The notes: a model not told the origin generated them from the sequence alone. 64,000 bases of DNA from Methylotenera sp. (GCA_013141495.1 JABFQV010000008.1:62001-126000); one strand, 5' to 3'. Positions 50,245 to 61,013 are shown, counted from the stretch's first letter. Program-made: numbers and translations.

Positions 50245-50744
50245 TAGGTGCCGAGCTCCTTGTTGAGTAATTGTTGCAGTGCATTAAAATCAAGCTCACC
50301 GATGGTGCGCTGTAATAAGTGGCCTTGTTTGTTGTAAATAAATGCGGTGGGCGTGAGGCTCACTTGCCCGAACTGGTTTGATATATCAGCTGAAGCGTCA
50401 TGCACAACTGGAAACGGCAACGATTGCGATTTACTGTAATTGATTATCTGGTTTATCTGATCATAATGCATGGCAACGGCAATGATTTCCAGGCCTTTTT
50501 CATGATACTGCTGATAGGTGTTGATGAGTTGTGGCATTTCTTTAATGCAACCAGGGCAATCTGTGGCCCAAAAATTCACCAATACGACTTTACCTTTTAA
50601 TGCGGCTGGGGAAATTTCTCTACCGTCAATGGTGGTAAAAGTGACATCAGGCGCTGTAGGCTTATGACTTAATTGCCAAGCCAATAGGCTGAGCAACGCG
50701 ATAACAATGACAGGTAGTAATGATTTTTTTAACAAATGGTTCAT
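50244..50744 (-). CDS. TlpA/ResA-like membrane-anchored thioredoxin
   Basis: The start at 50744 (MNHLLKKSLL) is preferred over an upstream frame start at 50816 because it places the membrane anchor (residues 8-24) at the N-terminus. The protein has 166 residues. The thioredoxin active site is C63-P-G-C66 (FWATDCPGC) with cis-Pro near VSLTPTA. Family members reduce apocytochrome c or other periplasmic disulfides. It is transcribed with hemJ and an unknown protein. It is distinct from the cytoplasmic thioredoxin at 2385. Confidence 0.87.
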   Translation of the reverse strand: MNHLLKKSLLPVIVIALLSLLAWQLSHKPTAPDVTFTTIDGREISPAALKGKVVLVNFWATDCPGCIKEMPQLINTYQQYHEKGLEIIAVAMHYDQINQIINYSKSQSLPFPVVHDASADISNQFGQVSLTPTAFIYNKQGHLLQRTIGELDFNALQQLLNKELGT

Positions 50745-50825
50745 GATGCTAGTGTAACGTTTCCTTGTGATTCGTCTAGAGCGTTCGCTTAAAAAATAAT
50801 GGGCCGACTTTATCAATGGCTATAA

Positions 50826-50967
50826 GGGCACCTCTAATGATTCAACTTTCGTCGCAACACTGCGTTATTCACAAAAAATAACTCCTTATATATCAAATAT
50901 ATACCGCGTTGTATTTTTTTTGTTCGCGTCTTATTTTGCTTGGAAATTTGAATTATTAGAGGTACCC
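50826..50967. mobile_element. MITE-like 142-bp inverted-repeat element
   Basis: The arms at 50826-50850 (GGGCACCTCTAATGATTCAA then CTTTC) and 50943-50967 are 25-base inverted repeats with three mismatches (complement GGGTACCTCTAATAATTCAA). The interior is AT-rich and partly self-complementary with a GCGTTATTCACAAAAAATAA type segment. It has no coding capacity. It lies in the 317-base gap between two divergent genes (50744 and 51062). No clear target duplication was seen; flanks read TAA on both sides, which may be chance. Confidence 0.65.
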
Positions 50968-51061
50968 GTAAGACAATAACCATAAGATAGTTACGTTTAT
51001 TTGCGCGCGTTCGCCATGTTATAATGGCTTTTTAATAGCCAAGCTATTTATCAAAAAGCCC

Positions 51062-54000
51062 ATGAACGCACCTCTATCTAGCAATATTTTAAACGCAGAA
51101 CCTCAACCTGCTACGCGCTTGCGCGAAATTCCTTATAACTACACCTCGTTTTCTGACCGTGAAATTGTCATTCGGTTTCTTGGCGTTGAAATTTGGGGCA
51201 TTTTAAATGAATTGCGCGATGAGCGTAAAACTGGCCGCTCAGCCCGTATGCTGTTTGAAGTGCTTGGTGATCTGTGGGTGGTGACGCGCAACCCCTATTT
51301 ACAGGATGACTTGCTAGAAAATCCTAAACGCCGTAAGGCCTTGGTTGATGCCTTGCATCATCGCATTGCCGCAATTGATGAGCGCCGTATGAGTAGTGGC
51401 GATCATGACGGAGCAGGCAATGCTAAGGTGCTAAAGCTGGTCGTTGCGGCGCGTCAAGCAGTGACGCAGTTTGAAAATGACTTCAAGCAAACGGCTAATT
51501 TACGTAAAAAAGCGCTCGCCAAGTTTACCAAAATCACCCGTAAAGATAACGTGTGCTTCGACGGGTTGGCGCGCGTGTCACATGTAACAGACGCTACCGA
51601 CTGGCGCGTTGAGTATCCATTCGTAGTATTGAATCCAGATACTGAAAAAGAAATAGCGGCTTTGGTGCGTGCGTCTATCGAGTTGGGGCTTACAGTTATT
51701 CCACGGGGTGGCGGTACAGGCTACACCGGCGGCGCGATTCCACTTACACCATTATCTGTGGTGATTAACACTGAAAAACTGGATCTTCACACTGGCGTTC
51801 AAATGCGCACTTTACCAGGCGTAGCGCGCCAAGTAGCGACGATTGAATGTGGTGCGGGCGTTGTCACACGCCGTGCAATGGAGGCGGCGACAGAAGCAGG
51901 TTTGGAATTTGCCTGCGACCCAACCAGTGCCGATGCTTCTTGTATTGGCGGCAACGTGGCCATGAACGCGGGCGGCAAAAAAGCCGTGTTGTGGGGAACT
52001 GCATTAGATAACCTCGCTTCATGGCGCATGGTGACGCCTGATGCCGAGTGGCTTGAAGTTGAGCGTTTGGATCATAATCTAGGCAAAATTCACGATATTG
52101 AAATGGCGCGCTTTAAAATTAGCCGCTATAGCGATGATATGAAAACCTTGCTGGCTGAGCCTGAGATTTTAGAAATTCCAGGACCTAGTTTCCGTAAAGT
52201 AGGTTTAGGTAAGGATGTCACTGATAAATTTTTATCAGGTCTGCCAGGCATTCAAAAAGAAGGTTGTGACGGCCTGATTACTAGTGCTACTTTTATTTTG
52301 CATCGTATGCCTAAATATGTGCGCACTATAGCCTTGGAGTTTTTTGGCAACGTGTCACATGCTGTACCTGCGATTGTAGAAATCAAAGATTATCTCGACG
52401 CCACTGCCAAGCAAGAACCTGCCGTGATTATGGCGGGCTTGGAACACATGGATGAGCGTTATATTAAAGCGGTGGGTTATGCGACCAAGGCCGCACGTCA
52501 GCAACGCCCTAAGATGGTGTTGATTGCAGATATTGCATCTGATGATGAAAATGCCGTGGGCGAAGTTGCGTCAAGCATGGTGCGCATGTGTAATGCACGC
52601 AATGGCGAAGGCTTTATTGCCGTGTCTGCTGAGGCACGTAAAAAGTTTTGGTTAGATCGTGCGCGTACCGCCGCAATTGCCAAGCATACCAATGCCTTTA
52701 AAATCAATGAAGATGTGGTGATTCCATTGCCGCGTTTGGGCGATTATTCTGATGGTATCGAGCGCATCAATATTGAGCTTTCGATTAAAAATAAACTTAA
52801 ATTGCTAGATGCCCTAGAAGTGAGCATGCAAGGCGAGTTGCCGTTGCAGGCGGATGAAGACGGCAATGCTGATATTGAAATGGTAAAAACCAAGCAGGCA
52901 ATGTCATTGAAATTGCTCAGTGATTTGCGCACGCGCTGGAGCTTGATACTTAACAATCTGGATGCGCCCGTTTCTATACTTGGTGAGCAGGGTGCGGCAT
53001 ACGCGCAATATGAAAATGTATTCCGTGCAGTGCAATCTTACGATTTACGTATTTCATGGAAGCGTGAACTTAAACGTCCAATGGCAGATATATTTGCCGG
53101 GCGCGAGTATCAAAAAATTCTAGACCTGTGTGATGAAATTCACAAAAAAGTGCTTAAAAGCCGCGTGTTTATTGCCTTGCACATGCATGCAGGTGACGGC
53201 AATGTACACACCAACATCCCTGTGAATTCTGACGATTACGAGATGATGAAGCAAGCCCATGAGGCCGTCGCACGGGTAATGGCGCTGGCTAAAGGGCTGG
53301 ATGGCGTAATTTCCGGGGAGCACGGTATTGGTATTACCAAAATGGAGTTTTTGGAACAAGCCACCATTGATTCATTTACCGCTTACAAAAACAAAGTTGA
53401 TCCGAACGGCCATTTTAACAAAGGCAAGTTGTTGGCAGGTTCTGGGTTAGACAATGCCTATACACCAAGCTTTGGCTTGTTAGAGCAAGAGTCTATCATC
53501 ATGGAGCAATCTGCCATTGGTGAAATTGCCGATTCAATCAGTGATTGTTTACGCTGTGGTAAATGTAAACCTGTGTGCACTACGCACGTGCCACGCGCTA
53601 ATCTTTTGTATTCACCACGAAATAAAATTTTGGGCACCTCACTCCTCATAGAAGCATTTTTGTATGAAGAGCAAACGCGGCGCGGTATTTCACTCAAGCA
53701 TTTTGATGAGTTTAATGATGTGGCTGACCATTGCACCGTGTGCCATAAATGCTTAAACCCGTGCCCAGTGGACATTGATTTTGGTGATGTATCAGTGGCT
53801 ATGCGTAACTTTTTGCGTGAACAAGGAAAAAAGAAATTTAATCCTGGCACTGCGGTTGGCATGCTATTTTTAAATGCTAAAGACCCGGCAACCATTAAGC
53901 TGTTGCGTACGGTGATGATCAGTTGGGGCTATAAAGCACAGAACCTTGCGCATGGTTTGGCTAAAAGGTTTGGGTTGCTACGCGACAAAAAACGTCCGCC

Positions 54001-54955
54001 GGCAACTGTCGGCAAGCCTGAAATCAAGGCGCAGGTGATCCATTTTATCAATCGCCCGATGCCGAAGAAGATGCAGTCTAAAACTTCACGTGCCATGCTG
54101 GGGATTGAAGATGACCATATGATTCCGGTTATCCGTAACCCACAAAAAGTGACGGAGGATTCGGAAGCGGTATTTTACTTTCCGGGTTGTGGCTCTGAAA
54201 GGTTGTTTTCAAACGTAGGCTTGGCAACGCAAGCTATGCTGTATGAAGTGGGTGCAATTACCGTGTTGCCGCCGGGCTACTTGTGCTGCGGTTACCCGCA
54301 AACCGCCAGTGGCAACCATGATAAAGGCCAGGAAATTACCGCCGATAATCGCGTGTTGTTCCACCGCGTGGCCAATACACTCAATTATCTCGACATTAAA
54401 ACCGTGATTGTGTCTTGCGGCACGTGTATGGATCAGCTGCAAAAATATGAGTTTGAAAAAATATTCCCAGGTTGCAGGTTGTTAGATATTCACGAATACC
54501 TGATGGAAAAAGACGTGAAGTTAAAAGGCATTACAGGGACGCGCTATATGTACCATGACCCATGCCACACGCCGATGAAAACTTACAAACCACTAGAAGT
54601 GACCAATAAACTAATGGGCACGGAAGTGCAGTTGAATGAGCGTTGTTGCGGTGAAAGCGGGACATTTGCAGTAGCCCGGCCAGACATTGCCACACAAGTA
54701 AAAATGCGTAAGCAAGAAGAGCTGGAAAAAGGGATGGCTAAAATGGGCCTAACCGTAGGCGAACCTGAAACCGCAGTCAAAATACTGACATCTTGCCCAA
54801 GCTGCTTACAAGGCTTGGCACGTTATGGTGAAGATACCGGTATTGAAGCGGACTATATTGTCGTGGAAATGGCCAAACATATCTTGGGTGAAAGCTGGAT
54901 GCAAGATTATGTACAAAAAGCGAATAATGGCGGAATAGAGAAGGTATTGTTATAG
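51062..54955 (+). CDS. DUF3683-type fused FAD/Fe-S oxidoreductase (D-lactate-dehydrogenase-like)
   Basis: This 1297-residue protein has an N-terminal DUF3683 region ([20 protein letters not shown]) and an FAD-binding domain ([37 protein letters not shown]). FAD-oxidase C-terminal motifs follow ([26 protein letters not shown]). Two 4Fe-4S motifs come next ([25 protein letters not shown]), then cysteine-rich CCG domains ([51 protein letters not shown]). The layout matches large D-lactate/D-2-hydroxyacid oxidases. The substrate is unproven. It stands alone, with a MITE upstream. Confidence 0.9.
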   Translation: MNAPLSSNILNAEPQPATRLREIPYNYTSFSDREIVIRFLGVEIWGILNELRDERKTGRSARMLFEVLGDLWVVTRNPYLQDDLLENPKRRKALVDALHHRIAAIDERRMSSGDHDGAGNAKVLKLVVAARQAVTQFENDFKQTANLRKKALAKFTKITRKDNVCFDGLARVSHVTDATDWRVEYPFVVLNPDTEKEIAALVRASIELGLTVIPRGGGTGYTGGAIPLTPLSVVINTEKLDLHTGVQMRTLPGVARQVATIECGAGVVTRRAMEAATEAGLEFACDPTSADASCIGGNVAMNAGGKKAVLWGTALDNLASWRMVTPDAEWLEVERLDHNLGKIHDIEMARFKISRYSDDMKTLLAEPEILEIPGPSFRKVGLGKDVTDKFLSGLPGIQKEGCDGLITSATFILHRMPKYVRTIALEFFGNVSHAVPAIVEIKDYLDATAKQEPAVIMAGLEHMDERYIKAVGYATKAARQQRPKMVLIADIASDDENAVGEVASSMVRMCNARNGEGFIAVSAEARKKFWLDRARTAAIAKHTNAFKINEDVVIPLPRLGDYSDGIERINIELSIKNKLKLLDALEVSMQGELPLQADEDGNADIEMVKTKQAMSLKLLSDLRTRWSLILNNLDAPVSILGEQGAAYAQYENVFRAVQSYDLRISWKRELKRPMADIFAGREYQKILDLCDEIHKKVLKSRVFIALHMHAGDGNVHTNIPVNSDDYEMMKQAHEAVARVMALAKGLDGVISGEHGIGITKMEFLEQATIDSFTAYKNKVDPNGHFNKGKLLAGSGLDNAYTPSFGLLEQESIIMEQSAIGEIADSISDCLRCGKCKPVCTTHVPRANLLYSPRNKILGTSLLIEAFLYEEQTRRGISLKHFDEFNDVADHCTVCHKCLNPCPVDIDFGDVSVAMRNFLREQGKKKFNPGTAVGMLFLNAKDPATIKLLRTVMISWGYKAQNLAHGLAKRFGLLRDKKRPPATVGKPEIKAQVIHFINRPMPKKMQSKTSRAMLGIEDDHMIPVIRNPQKVTEDSEAVFYFPGCGSERLFSNVGLATQAMLYEVGAITVLPPGYLCCGYPQTASGNHDKGQEITADNRVLFHRVANTLNYLDIKTVIVSCGTCMDQLQKYEFEKIFPGCRLLDIHEYLMEKDVKLKGITGTRYMYHDPCHTPMKTYKPLEVTNKLMGTEVQLNERCCGESGTFAVARPDIATQVKMRKQEELEKGMAKMGLTVGEPETAVKILTSCPSCLQGLARYGEDTGIEADYIVVEMAKHILGESWMQDYVQKANNGGIEKVLL

Positions 54956-55453
54956 TTAAGAGTGCGTGTTCGGGTGCGATGGCTGCTAGGCTTAGTGCTG
55001 CGTGTAAGTGATCACTAGCGCTCGTATTGTTGCGATACCAGCCATGTAAAAGAATTCCCCAACTTTCTGAGCCTTTTGTGTGGCAGGCCAAGTGCGAATG
55101 TTAGTAGGGGATTAAAAGTCATAAAGAAGGTGCTCGGCACGTTCATTGCAAAAGGTTGTTCATTTTAAAGTGGTCTTACTGCAATTTTCTGCCCGCTACA
55201 GAGTTGCGGTAATAGTGAGCGTCAGCTAGCTCTATATTTCCATCTAAAGCATACCTATATTTTCACCATTTTTTATTTTCAATTAACCACTACAATTAAA
55301 TAGCATCAGTAAACCAGACGCGTTAATGTGCGTTATACCAAGGCGTTTATGTCGCGAGTGTATATTAAAGCTGGCTTTGTGTTTAGCCATTCAATATCTA
55401 AGTAACAGTTTTATGTTCTAAAATTAGCAGGTCAATTAGTTAAGGGAGTCGAT
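54956..55453. other. Intergenic region of about 500 bases, nothing assigned
   Basis: No gene was seen between the large oxidoreductase and the OmpA-like lipoprotein. A minus-strand frame (54777-55091) has no signal or motif and overlaps the oxidoreductase end, so it is rejected. No hairpin with a T-run was identified. Confidence 0.5.
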
Positions 55454-56104
55454 ATGCGTAATAAAATGGTAGTGAGTTCAGTTCTATTTGCGTTCGTGTT
55501 GGGCGGTTGTGCCAATATGACCGAAACACAAAAAGGTACAGCCAAGGGTGCGGCAATTGGGGCGGGTGCAGGTGCTGTTGTTGGAGCAATTGCCGGCAAA
55601 GGTAAAGGTGCTGCCATTGGTGCTGTAGTGGGCGGTGCGGCGGGTGCTGTAGCTGGTAATGTTTGGACTAAGCGTCAAGAAGAGCAGAAAAAACAGATGG
55701 AAGAGGCAACGGCTGGCACAGGTGTGGCTGTTACGCAAACTGAAGATAACCGTTTGAAGCTGGATATTCCAAGTGATATTTCATTTGCCATCGGTCGTGC
55801 AGATATTAGCCCTAGTTTCAGAGCAATACTAGATACCTTTGCGAGTAGTTTAGTGAAAAATCCTAACAGTCTAATTACGATTGTGGGCCATACCGATAGC
55901 TCTGGTTCAGATGCCGTTAATAACCCGTTATCTTTAAATCGGGCTGCGAGCGTGCGCGATTACTTATCAAATAGAGGGGTAGCTATAAGTCGCATTACGA
56001 TTGATGGTCGTGGCTCACGTGAACCTTTGGTGGTAAATGATACGCCTGCAAATAAAGCAAAAAATCGTCGAGTGGAGATTTTTGTGGCAGAGCCTGTGCA
56101 GTAA
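55454..56104 (+). CDS. OmpA-family lipoprotein with glycine zipper (YiaD-like)
   Basis: This 216-residue lipoprotein has lipobox LGGC at about residue 19, a glycine-zipper stretch (GAAIGAGAGAVVGAIAGKGK and AAIGAVVGGAAGAVAG), and a C-terminal OmpA-like domain with SFAIGRADISP, IVGHTDSSGSD, NLSLNRAASVRDYL-type and NRRVEIF motifs. It ties the outer membrane to peptidoglycan. GGGAG supplies the ribosome site. A hairpin at 56154-56186 separates it from the convergent operon. Confidence 0.92.
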   Translation: MRNKMVVSSVLFAFVLGGCANMTETQKGTAKGAAIGAGAGAVVGAIAGKGKGAAIGAVVGGAAGAVAGNVWTKRQEEQKKQMEEATAGTGVAVTQTEDNRLKLDIPSDISFAIGRADISPSFRAILDTFASSLVKNPNSLITIVGHTDSSGSDAVNNPLSLNRAASVRDYLSNRGVAISRITIDGRGSREPLVVNDTPANKAKNRRVEIFVAEPVQ

Positions 56105-56153
56105 TAGTTGCTGACCATGCTTAATGCGGTGGCTTATCACCTAATGAGCGATA

Positions 56154-56186
56154 TAAGGTGTGGAGGTTGTTTACTTTCACACCTTA
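56154..56186. terminator. Hairpin between convergent genes
   Basis: TAAGGTGTG (56154-56162) pairs with CACACCTTA (56178-56186) around a 15-base loop. It lies in the 168-base gap between two convergent genes. There is no long T-run on either side, so termination is only likely. Confidence 0.45.
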
Positions 56187-56272
56187 AGGTTAGAGTTGTA
56201 GATTTATGCCAATTGCTTTTTTAATGACTTGAGCCACTGATTTATTTTAAATTCACTGGTTTATATTCAAGT

Positions 56273-57010
56273 TCAAAATGGCAAAAATAACGCTGTTGCA
56301 AGATTTTGCATCACCCGTGAAATAAAACGTTGTGATTTTTCTGCAAGTGCTATGGCATATAGGTCTGTACGGCCGATCATCTTGCCAAACTCTCGCTCGA
56401 AAGATAAATTCTTTTCTTTGTCGTTAATCTCATTGCTCAGCAAATAAAGCGCACCATTTTCATTTCGCGCATTTGATAGCTTCCATGCGGCAATTTCAAT
56501 ATTCCTGGCGACGTTGTAAATATGCTGCGGATTTAAAGTGTCGTTAAAATAAAAATCTGTTTTATCGTTATGTGCTTTGAGTAGCATGGTGTGCATGCCT
56601 ACAGTAAATGACAGAACACGGTCACCGGTAAATTCAGGGTTAAAAGCTAGAAAAATAGCATCGGTATGTTGCAGGTTGTTGATTTCTGTGAATTTGAAAT
56701 GATGTTGAGCGCTAGCATCAAATACCCAAGTTACCATTTTTTCAGCGATGTCAGCAGTACTTTTTTTAAGCTCATGAGGATTTCGCTTGTAAAGCTTTAG
56801 CATCAATAGTCGCAAACTTTCAGTGTTTTCACGAATTTCAACATCAGCCATTCGGTCAAAGTCTGCCTTGCCAAGTTGGTTAATCGTGCTTCTGTCTTGT
56901 TGTTGTGGTATTGGTTTTTCTGACTTGTTGGCTTTTGGTGGCGTGTCGGTTGCGCACGCGCATAAGGTCAGCGTCAGCAGACTTAGCCATAATTTGAAGG
57001 TGATTTTCAT
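56273..57010 (-). CDS. Lipoprotein of unknown function, paralogue of the 1.7 kb protein
   Basis: The start at 57010 (MKITFKLWL) gives a standard lipoprotein leader with lipobox LCAC. An upstream frame start would spoil it. The protein has about 245 residues and is homologous to the protein at 1684-2388 (LRLLMLKLYKRNP-ELKKST; FNPEFTGDRVL; GMHTMLLKAH; NIEIAAWKL). It lies 33 bases after phoR in the same direction, so it is probably in the phoBR operon. The function is unknown. Confidence 0.75.
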   Translation of the reverse strand: MKITFKLWLSLLTLTLCACATDTPPKANKSEKPIPQQQDRSTINQLGKADFDRMADVEIRENTESLRLLMLKLYKRNPHELKKSTADIAEKMVTWVFDASAQHHFKFTEINNLQHTDAIFLAFNPEFTGDRVLSFTVGMHTMLLKAHNDKTDFYFNDTLNPQHIYNVARNIEIAAWKLSNARNENGALYLLSNEINDKEKNLSFEREFGKMIGRTDLYAIALAEKSQRFISRVMQNLATALFLPF

Positions 57011-57043
57011 CGGGTTCTGTGTTTTTATTGGCAAGGCTACGAC

Positions 57044-58342
57044 CTATTTTTGTATAGTACGCGCTTTGGGAAATACCGCGCTAAACGTACTGCCTACGCC
57101 AACCTCACTCACAATTTCTAATTTAGCCTGATGCCGTGTAAGAATATGCTTAACAATGGATAGTCCTAAGCCGGTGCCGCCAGTTTCGCGGCTACGGCCA
57201 CGGTCAACGCGATAAAAGCGCTCAGTAAGTCTATCGATGTGTTGTTGCGGAATGCCGATGCCATTGTCACTTACACTAAACACAGCTTGGTCTCGGCGCA
57301 ACTGCCAGCGAATTTGAATTTCACCCCCCTTGGGTGTGTAGCGAATCGCATTACTTACCAAATTGCTCAGCGCACTTTGCAACTCGTCAAATGCGCCAAC
57401 TAGATTTAAGTTTTTGGAAATGTCAGCGCTAATTTTGTGGTTGCCCTGGCTTAATGCATTCGCATCATTCAACATCATGTTGATGAGCGAGCTCATTTCA
57501 ATAGCCATGTCTTCTGGCGGCTGTGTATTGCTTTCAATGTGTGACAGCGTGAGCAGGTCTTCAATCAAACGTCTCATACGCGTGGTTTGATCCTGCATCA
57601 TATTAAAATAGCTGCGTATGTTCTCAGGAATTACTCCATCCATGTCAGATAACGTCTCAATAAAACCACCGACAACGGTCAAAGGCGTGCGCAGTTCGTG
57701 TGAAACATTGGCAATAAAATCTCGACGCATCGCGTCTGTTTTTTCAATTTGCGTCACATCGCGGCTAATTAACAATTTTTGTTTACTAGCTAGCGGAATT
57801 AGAAAAATCTCCAAAATAGCCTCGGAGTTTCTACAATGCTTAAGCTTGAATGGCTCTGTGAAGTTTCCGTTGTAAAGGTAGGCAATAAAATGGCTGTTTC
57901 TGATTAAATTGACAATGGGTAAGTTTTGATCAGTCGCTAAATTTAAGCCGAGTTGGTTTTCAGCGTGTTTGGTACACCATTCTATTTCATTGGCAACACC
58001 AAGTAACACCAAGCCATCTGGAATAGCGTTGGCTGTGATGTTAAAACGTTCTAATGCCGAGTTTAACTCAGTCTGTTTTGAATGGTTGCTACGCTCATAT
58101 TTAAGAAGTGCTGTATAGACTTCTTCCCAAATGCCTGAGCCCTCGGGGATTTCTTTTAATGCGGGAGTTTTGAGCCAGCTTTGTAGCTGGTGTAACCAAT
58201 AGATATGGCTAGTTAGGTAAACTAAAATGCCAAGCGAGAAGGTGGTAAGCGCAACAACAGTGCTGGTAATCAGCCATAAAAAAATACAGATTGTGCTTAA
58301 AGCACCGATGAATAAACCAGCTTTCCAGCGAATATCGTGCAC
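57044..58342 (-). CDS. phoR: Phosphate regulon sensor kinase PhoR
   Basis: This 432-residue kinase has two N-terminal membrane segments (IFLWLITSTVVALTTFSLG and neighbour), a PAS-like region, and a HisKA domain with FIANVSHELRTPLTVVG. It ends with HATPase motifs DELQSALSNLVSNAIRYTPKGG, VSDNGIGIP and GGTGLGLSIVKHIL. The fold, order and adjacency to phoB make it PhoR. It phosphorylates PhoB under phosphate limitation by family knowledge. A 99-base gap separates it from phoB. Confidence 0.93.
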   Translation of the reverse strand: MHDIRWKAGLFIGALSTICIFLWLITSTVVALTTFSLGILVYLTSHIYWLHQLQSWLKTPALKEIPEGSGIWEEVYTALLKYERSNHSKQTELNSALERFNITANAIPDGLVLLGVANEIEWCTKHAENQLGLNLATDQNLPIVNLIRNSHFIAYLYNGNFTEPFKLKHCRNSEAILEIFLIPLASKQKLLISRDVTQIEKTDAMRRDFIANVSHELRTPLTVVGGFIETLSDMDGVIPENIRSYFNMMQDQTTRMRRLIEDLLTLSHIESNTQPPEDMAIEMSSLINMMLNDANALSQGNHKISADISKNLNLVGAFDELQSALSNLVSNAIRYTPKGGEIQIRWQLRRDQAVFSVSDNGIGIPQQHIDRLTERFYRVDRGRSRETGGTGLGLSIVKHILTRHQAKLEIVSEVGVGSTFSAVFPKARTIQK

Positions 58343-58441
58343 AGATTAAATTTTCATTAGATTTACTTGCCTAATTATAGCCAGATATTCTCATCTATAT
58401 TTGATTTGTGATGGTAATTTCATTACATGATTGATTTAAAG

Positions 58442-59134
58442 CTAACTATTTTGTGCCGATAATCTATAGCCGGCACCGCGCACCGTTTGAATCAAATCTT
58501 CATGTCCTGATACCGACAATGCATTGCGTAAGCGGCGAATATGCACATCAACGGTGCGGTCTTCCACAAAGACGCGATCACCCCATACTTTATCCAGTAG
58601 CTGGCTACGGGTATGCACACGTTCTGCATTGGACATGAAAAAATGCAGTAATCTAAATTCAGTCGGGCCCAAATCAATGGTTTTTTGGTTGCCAATCACA
58701 CGGTGCGTTGTTGGGTCTAGTCTTAGACCATTAAACTCAATCGGGTCATCCGTCATTTGCGGTGCGCGTCTGCGCAACACTGCCTTGATTCTGGCGTTAA
58801 GCTCACGTGGGCTAAATGGCTTGGTCACATAGTCGTCAGCGCCAACCTCTAAGCCTCGCACTTTGTCGTATTCTTCACCACGTGCAGTGAGCATGATAAT
58901 CGGTATGTTTTTGGTTAATGCATCAGACTTTAATTTACGTGCTAATTCTAAGCCATTCATGCCTGGCAACATCCAATCCAGCAGAATTAAATCAGGGATT
59001 GTTTCTCGCATGAGGTCGAGAGCAATTTCAGCGCTTAAGGCGCGTATTGGGTGGTGGCCCGCTTGCGTAATGTTAAGCGCCAGTAGCTCTTGAATTGCCG
59101 GTTCATCTTCCACTACTAAAATATTGGCTGACAT
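58442..59134 (-). CDS. phoB: Phosphate regulon response regulator PhoB
   Basis: The start at 59134 (MSANILVVEDEP) with AGGAA upstream is preferred over a frame start at 59149. The protein has 230 residues with an OmpR-type receiver (Asp in LILLDWMLPGMNG) and a winged-helix domain (LDLGPTEFRLLHFF-type, VEDRTVDVHIRRLRNAL, TVRGAGYRL). A Pho box lies 62 bases upstream. It forms an operon with phoR. Confidence 0.95.
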   Translation of the reverse strand: MSANILVVEDEPAIQELLALNITQAGHHPIRALSAEIALDLMRETIPDLILLDWMLPGMNGLELARKLKSDALTKNIPIIMLTARGEEYDKVRGLEVGADDYVTKPFSPRELNARIKAVLRRRAPQMTDDPIEFNGLRLDPTTHRVIGNQKTIDLGPTEFRLLHFFMSNAERVHTRSQLLDKVWGDRVFVEDRTVDVHIRRLRNALSVSGHEDLIQTVRGAGYRLSAQNS

Positions 59135-59195
59135 GTGTTTTCCTATCAATTTGCCTGAATAAATTTTGAATGCAAGTTAAGTTTATGATGTTAGT

Positions 59196-59213
59196 GTGAC
59201 AAATTCATGACAA
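59196..59213 (-). promoter_or_regulatory. Pho box upstream of phoB
   Basis: On the minus strand TTGTCAT-GAAT-TTGTCAC is two 7-base direct repeats separated by 4 bases, matching the CTGTCAT-N4-CTGTCAT type Pho box. It lies 62 bases before the phoB ATG, consistent with autoregulation. Confidence 0.75.
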
Positions 59214-59333
59214 AAATTAAACATCTACACTGTGAATAATTAAAACAAATTTGCCATTTGTATCATTTTGTTACACCATACAATAAATTAAAAATTAAAA
59301 GCAAAAAATAGCGGATTTTAAGGGGTTAACTCG

Positions 59334-61013
59334 ATGTCAGGTTTCTTTTCAAAAGAACATATCACAGCAAATGCAAATTTCAATCGCTGGTTAGTGCCAC
59401 CGGCTGCGTTGGCTGTACATTTATCTATCGGCATGGCGTATGGTTTTAGCGTGTTTTGGAAGCCGCTAGGTAATGCGCTGGTAGATGACGCTGGCAAGCC
59501 TTTAGCGGCCTGTGCTGCAGGCGCCACTACCTTCGGAGAAAAGTTATCAGGCACGGCAACGGCACTGTTTGCAACTGATTGTAACTGGACGCAATTTGAT
59601 TTAGGTTGGATGTACACTTTATTTTTTGTATTGCTAGGTTGCTCGGCTGCTGTTTGGGGTGGTTGGCTAGAGCGTGCTGGTCCACGCAAAGCCGGCTTGG
59701 TTTCTACACTATGCTGGTGCGGTGGTTTGCTGATTTCAGCTTACGGGGTCTATACACATCAGTTGTGGATGATGTGGCTAGGGTCCGGAGTCATCGGTGG
59801 CATCGGTTTAGGTTTGGGCTATATTTCGCCAGTTTCTACACTCATTAAGTGGTTTCCAGACCGTCGCGGCATGGCAACAGGTATGGCGATTATGGGCTTT
59901 GGTGGTGGCGCCATGATAGGCTCGCCCTTAGCGGCTAAAATGATGACTTATTTTTCTACGCCGACCAGCGTTGGGGTGTGGCAGACATTTGTGGCTTTAG
60001 CCGTGATTTATGCGGTATTTATGTTGTGCGGATCATTAGGCTACCGCGTGCCGCCATTAGGTTGGAAACCGGCTAATTGGACGCCGCCAGCTACACAGCA
60101 AAATGCAATGATTGCTTCGCGTCATGTGCATTTAAAAAACGCACATAAAACCCCTCAATTTTGGCTGTTGTGGATTGTGTTGTGTATGAATGTGTCTGCA
60201 GCCATTGGTATTATTGGCGCCGCAGCACCCATGTTGCAGGAAACCTTTGGTGGTGCGCTCATCGGCCAGGCTGGTATCGGCTTTGATGAGATTAAAAAGG
60301 ACGCAGTTTTAACGGCCGCTGCGGCTTCGGTCGGGGCTGGTTTTGTGGGCTTGATTTCTATTTTTAATATTTTTGGCCGTTTTGCGTGGGCAACCTCATC
60401 AGACAAATTGGGGCGTAAACGGACTTATTACATTTTCTTTATTCTCGGCGTATTGATGTATTGCACCGCAACCTATGTAGCAGGCTTTAAATCGTTGGCT
60501 TTATTTGTCGGCAGTTTTTGTGTGATTGCCTCTATGTATGGTGGCGGATTCGCCACCATACCAGCTTACCTAGCTGATATGTTTGGTACGCAGTTTGTTG
60601 GTGCTATTCATGGCCGATTACTGACCGCATGGTCCACTGCCGGGATTTTAGGCCCAGTAGTTGTAAATTACATGCATGACACACGCCTGGAAGCCGGTGT
60701 GCCATTTGATCAAATTTATGGCCCCATCTTTTTGGCGCTTGCGGGATTGTTGGTCGTAGGCTTTATTGCCAATTGGTTAATTAAACCGGTTGCCGAAAAG
60801 TATTACATGACGGACGCCGAGCTTGAGTTGGAGCATCAGCTAGCACATGAAAAATCATTAGCCGCGAACGGTGGCAAGGCCACTAGCTTAGCAATGACTT
60901 TAAAGCCGGCAAACCACCCAGTACTCACCGCTTTTGTCTGGGCTTTGGTGCTGATTCCTATTAGCTATGGGGTTTGGAGTACATTACAAAAAGCATGGGT
61001 TTTATTTCACTAA
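59334..61013 (+). CDS. MFS transporter, OFA (oxalate/formate antiporter-like) family
   Basis: This 559-residue membrane protein has about 12-13 helices. It shows MFS motifs (NRWLVPPAALAVHLSIGMAY; GGIGLGLGYISP; WFPDRRGMATGMAIMGFGGG) and FATIPAYLADMFG near the C-terminal half. The C-terminus is long and hydrophilic before a last membrane segment. OFA members move organic anions. In a methylotroph formate is attractive, but the substrate is unproven. AAGGGG is the ribosome site. It is divergent from phoB. Confidence 0.87.
   Translation: MSGFFSKEHITANANFNRWLVPPAALAVHLSIGMAYGFSVFWKPLGNALVDDAGKPLAACAAGATTFGEKLSGTATALFATDCNWTQFDLGWMYTLFFVLLGCSAAVWGGWLERAGPRKAGLVSTLCWCGGLLISAYGVYTHQLWMMWLGSGVIGGIGLGLGYISPVSTLIKWFPDRRGMATGMAIMGFGGGAMIGSPLAAKMMTYFSTPTSVGVWQTFVALAVIYAVFMLCGSLGYRVPPLGWKPANWTPPATQQNAMIASRHVHLKNAHKTPQFWLLWIVLCMNVSAAIGIIGAAAPMLQETFGGALIGQAGIGFDEIKKDAVLTAAAASVGAGFVGLISIFNIFGRFAWATSSDKLGRKRTYYIFFILGVLMYCTATYVAGFKSLALFVGSFCVIASMYGGGFATIPAYLADMFGTQFVGAIHGRLLTAWSTAGILGPVVVNYMHDTRLEAGVPFDQIYGPIFLALAGLLVVGFIANWLIKPVAEKYYMTDAELELEHQLAHEKSLAANGGKATSLAMTLKPANHPVLTAFVWALVLIPISYGVWSTLQKAWVLFH

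Noticed and set aside
54777-55091. Minus-strand 104-codon frame at the end of the large oxidoreductase
   Set aside because: It overlaps a confident gene, and its translation has no motif or signal.
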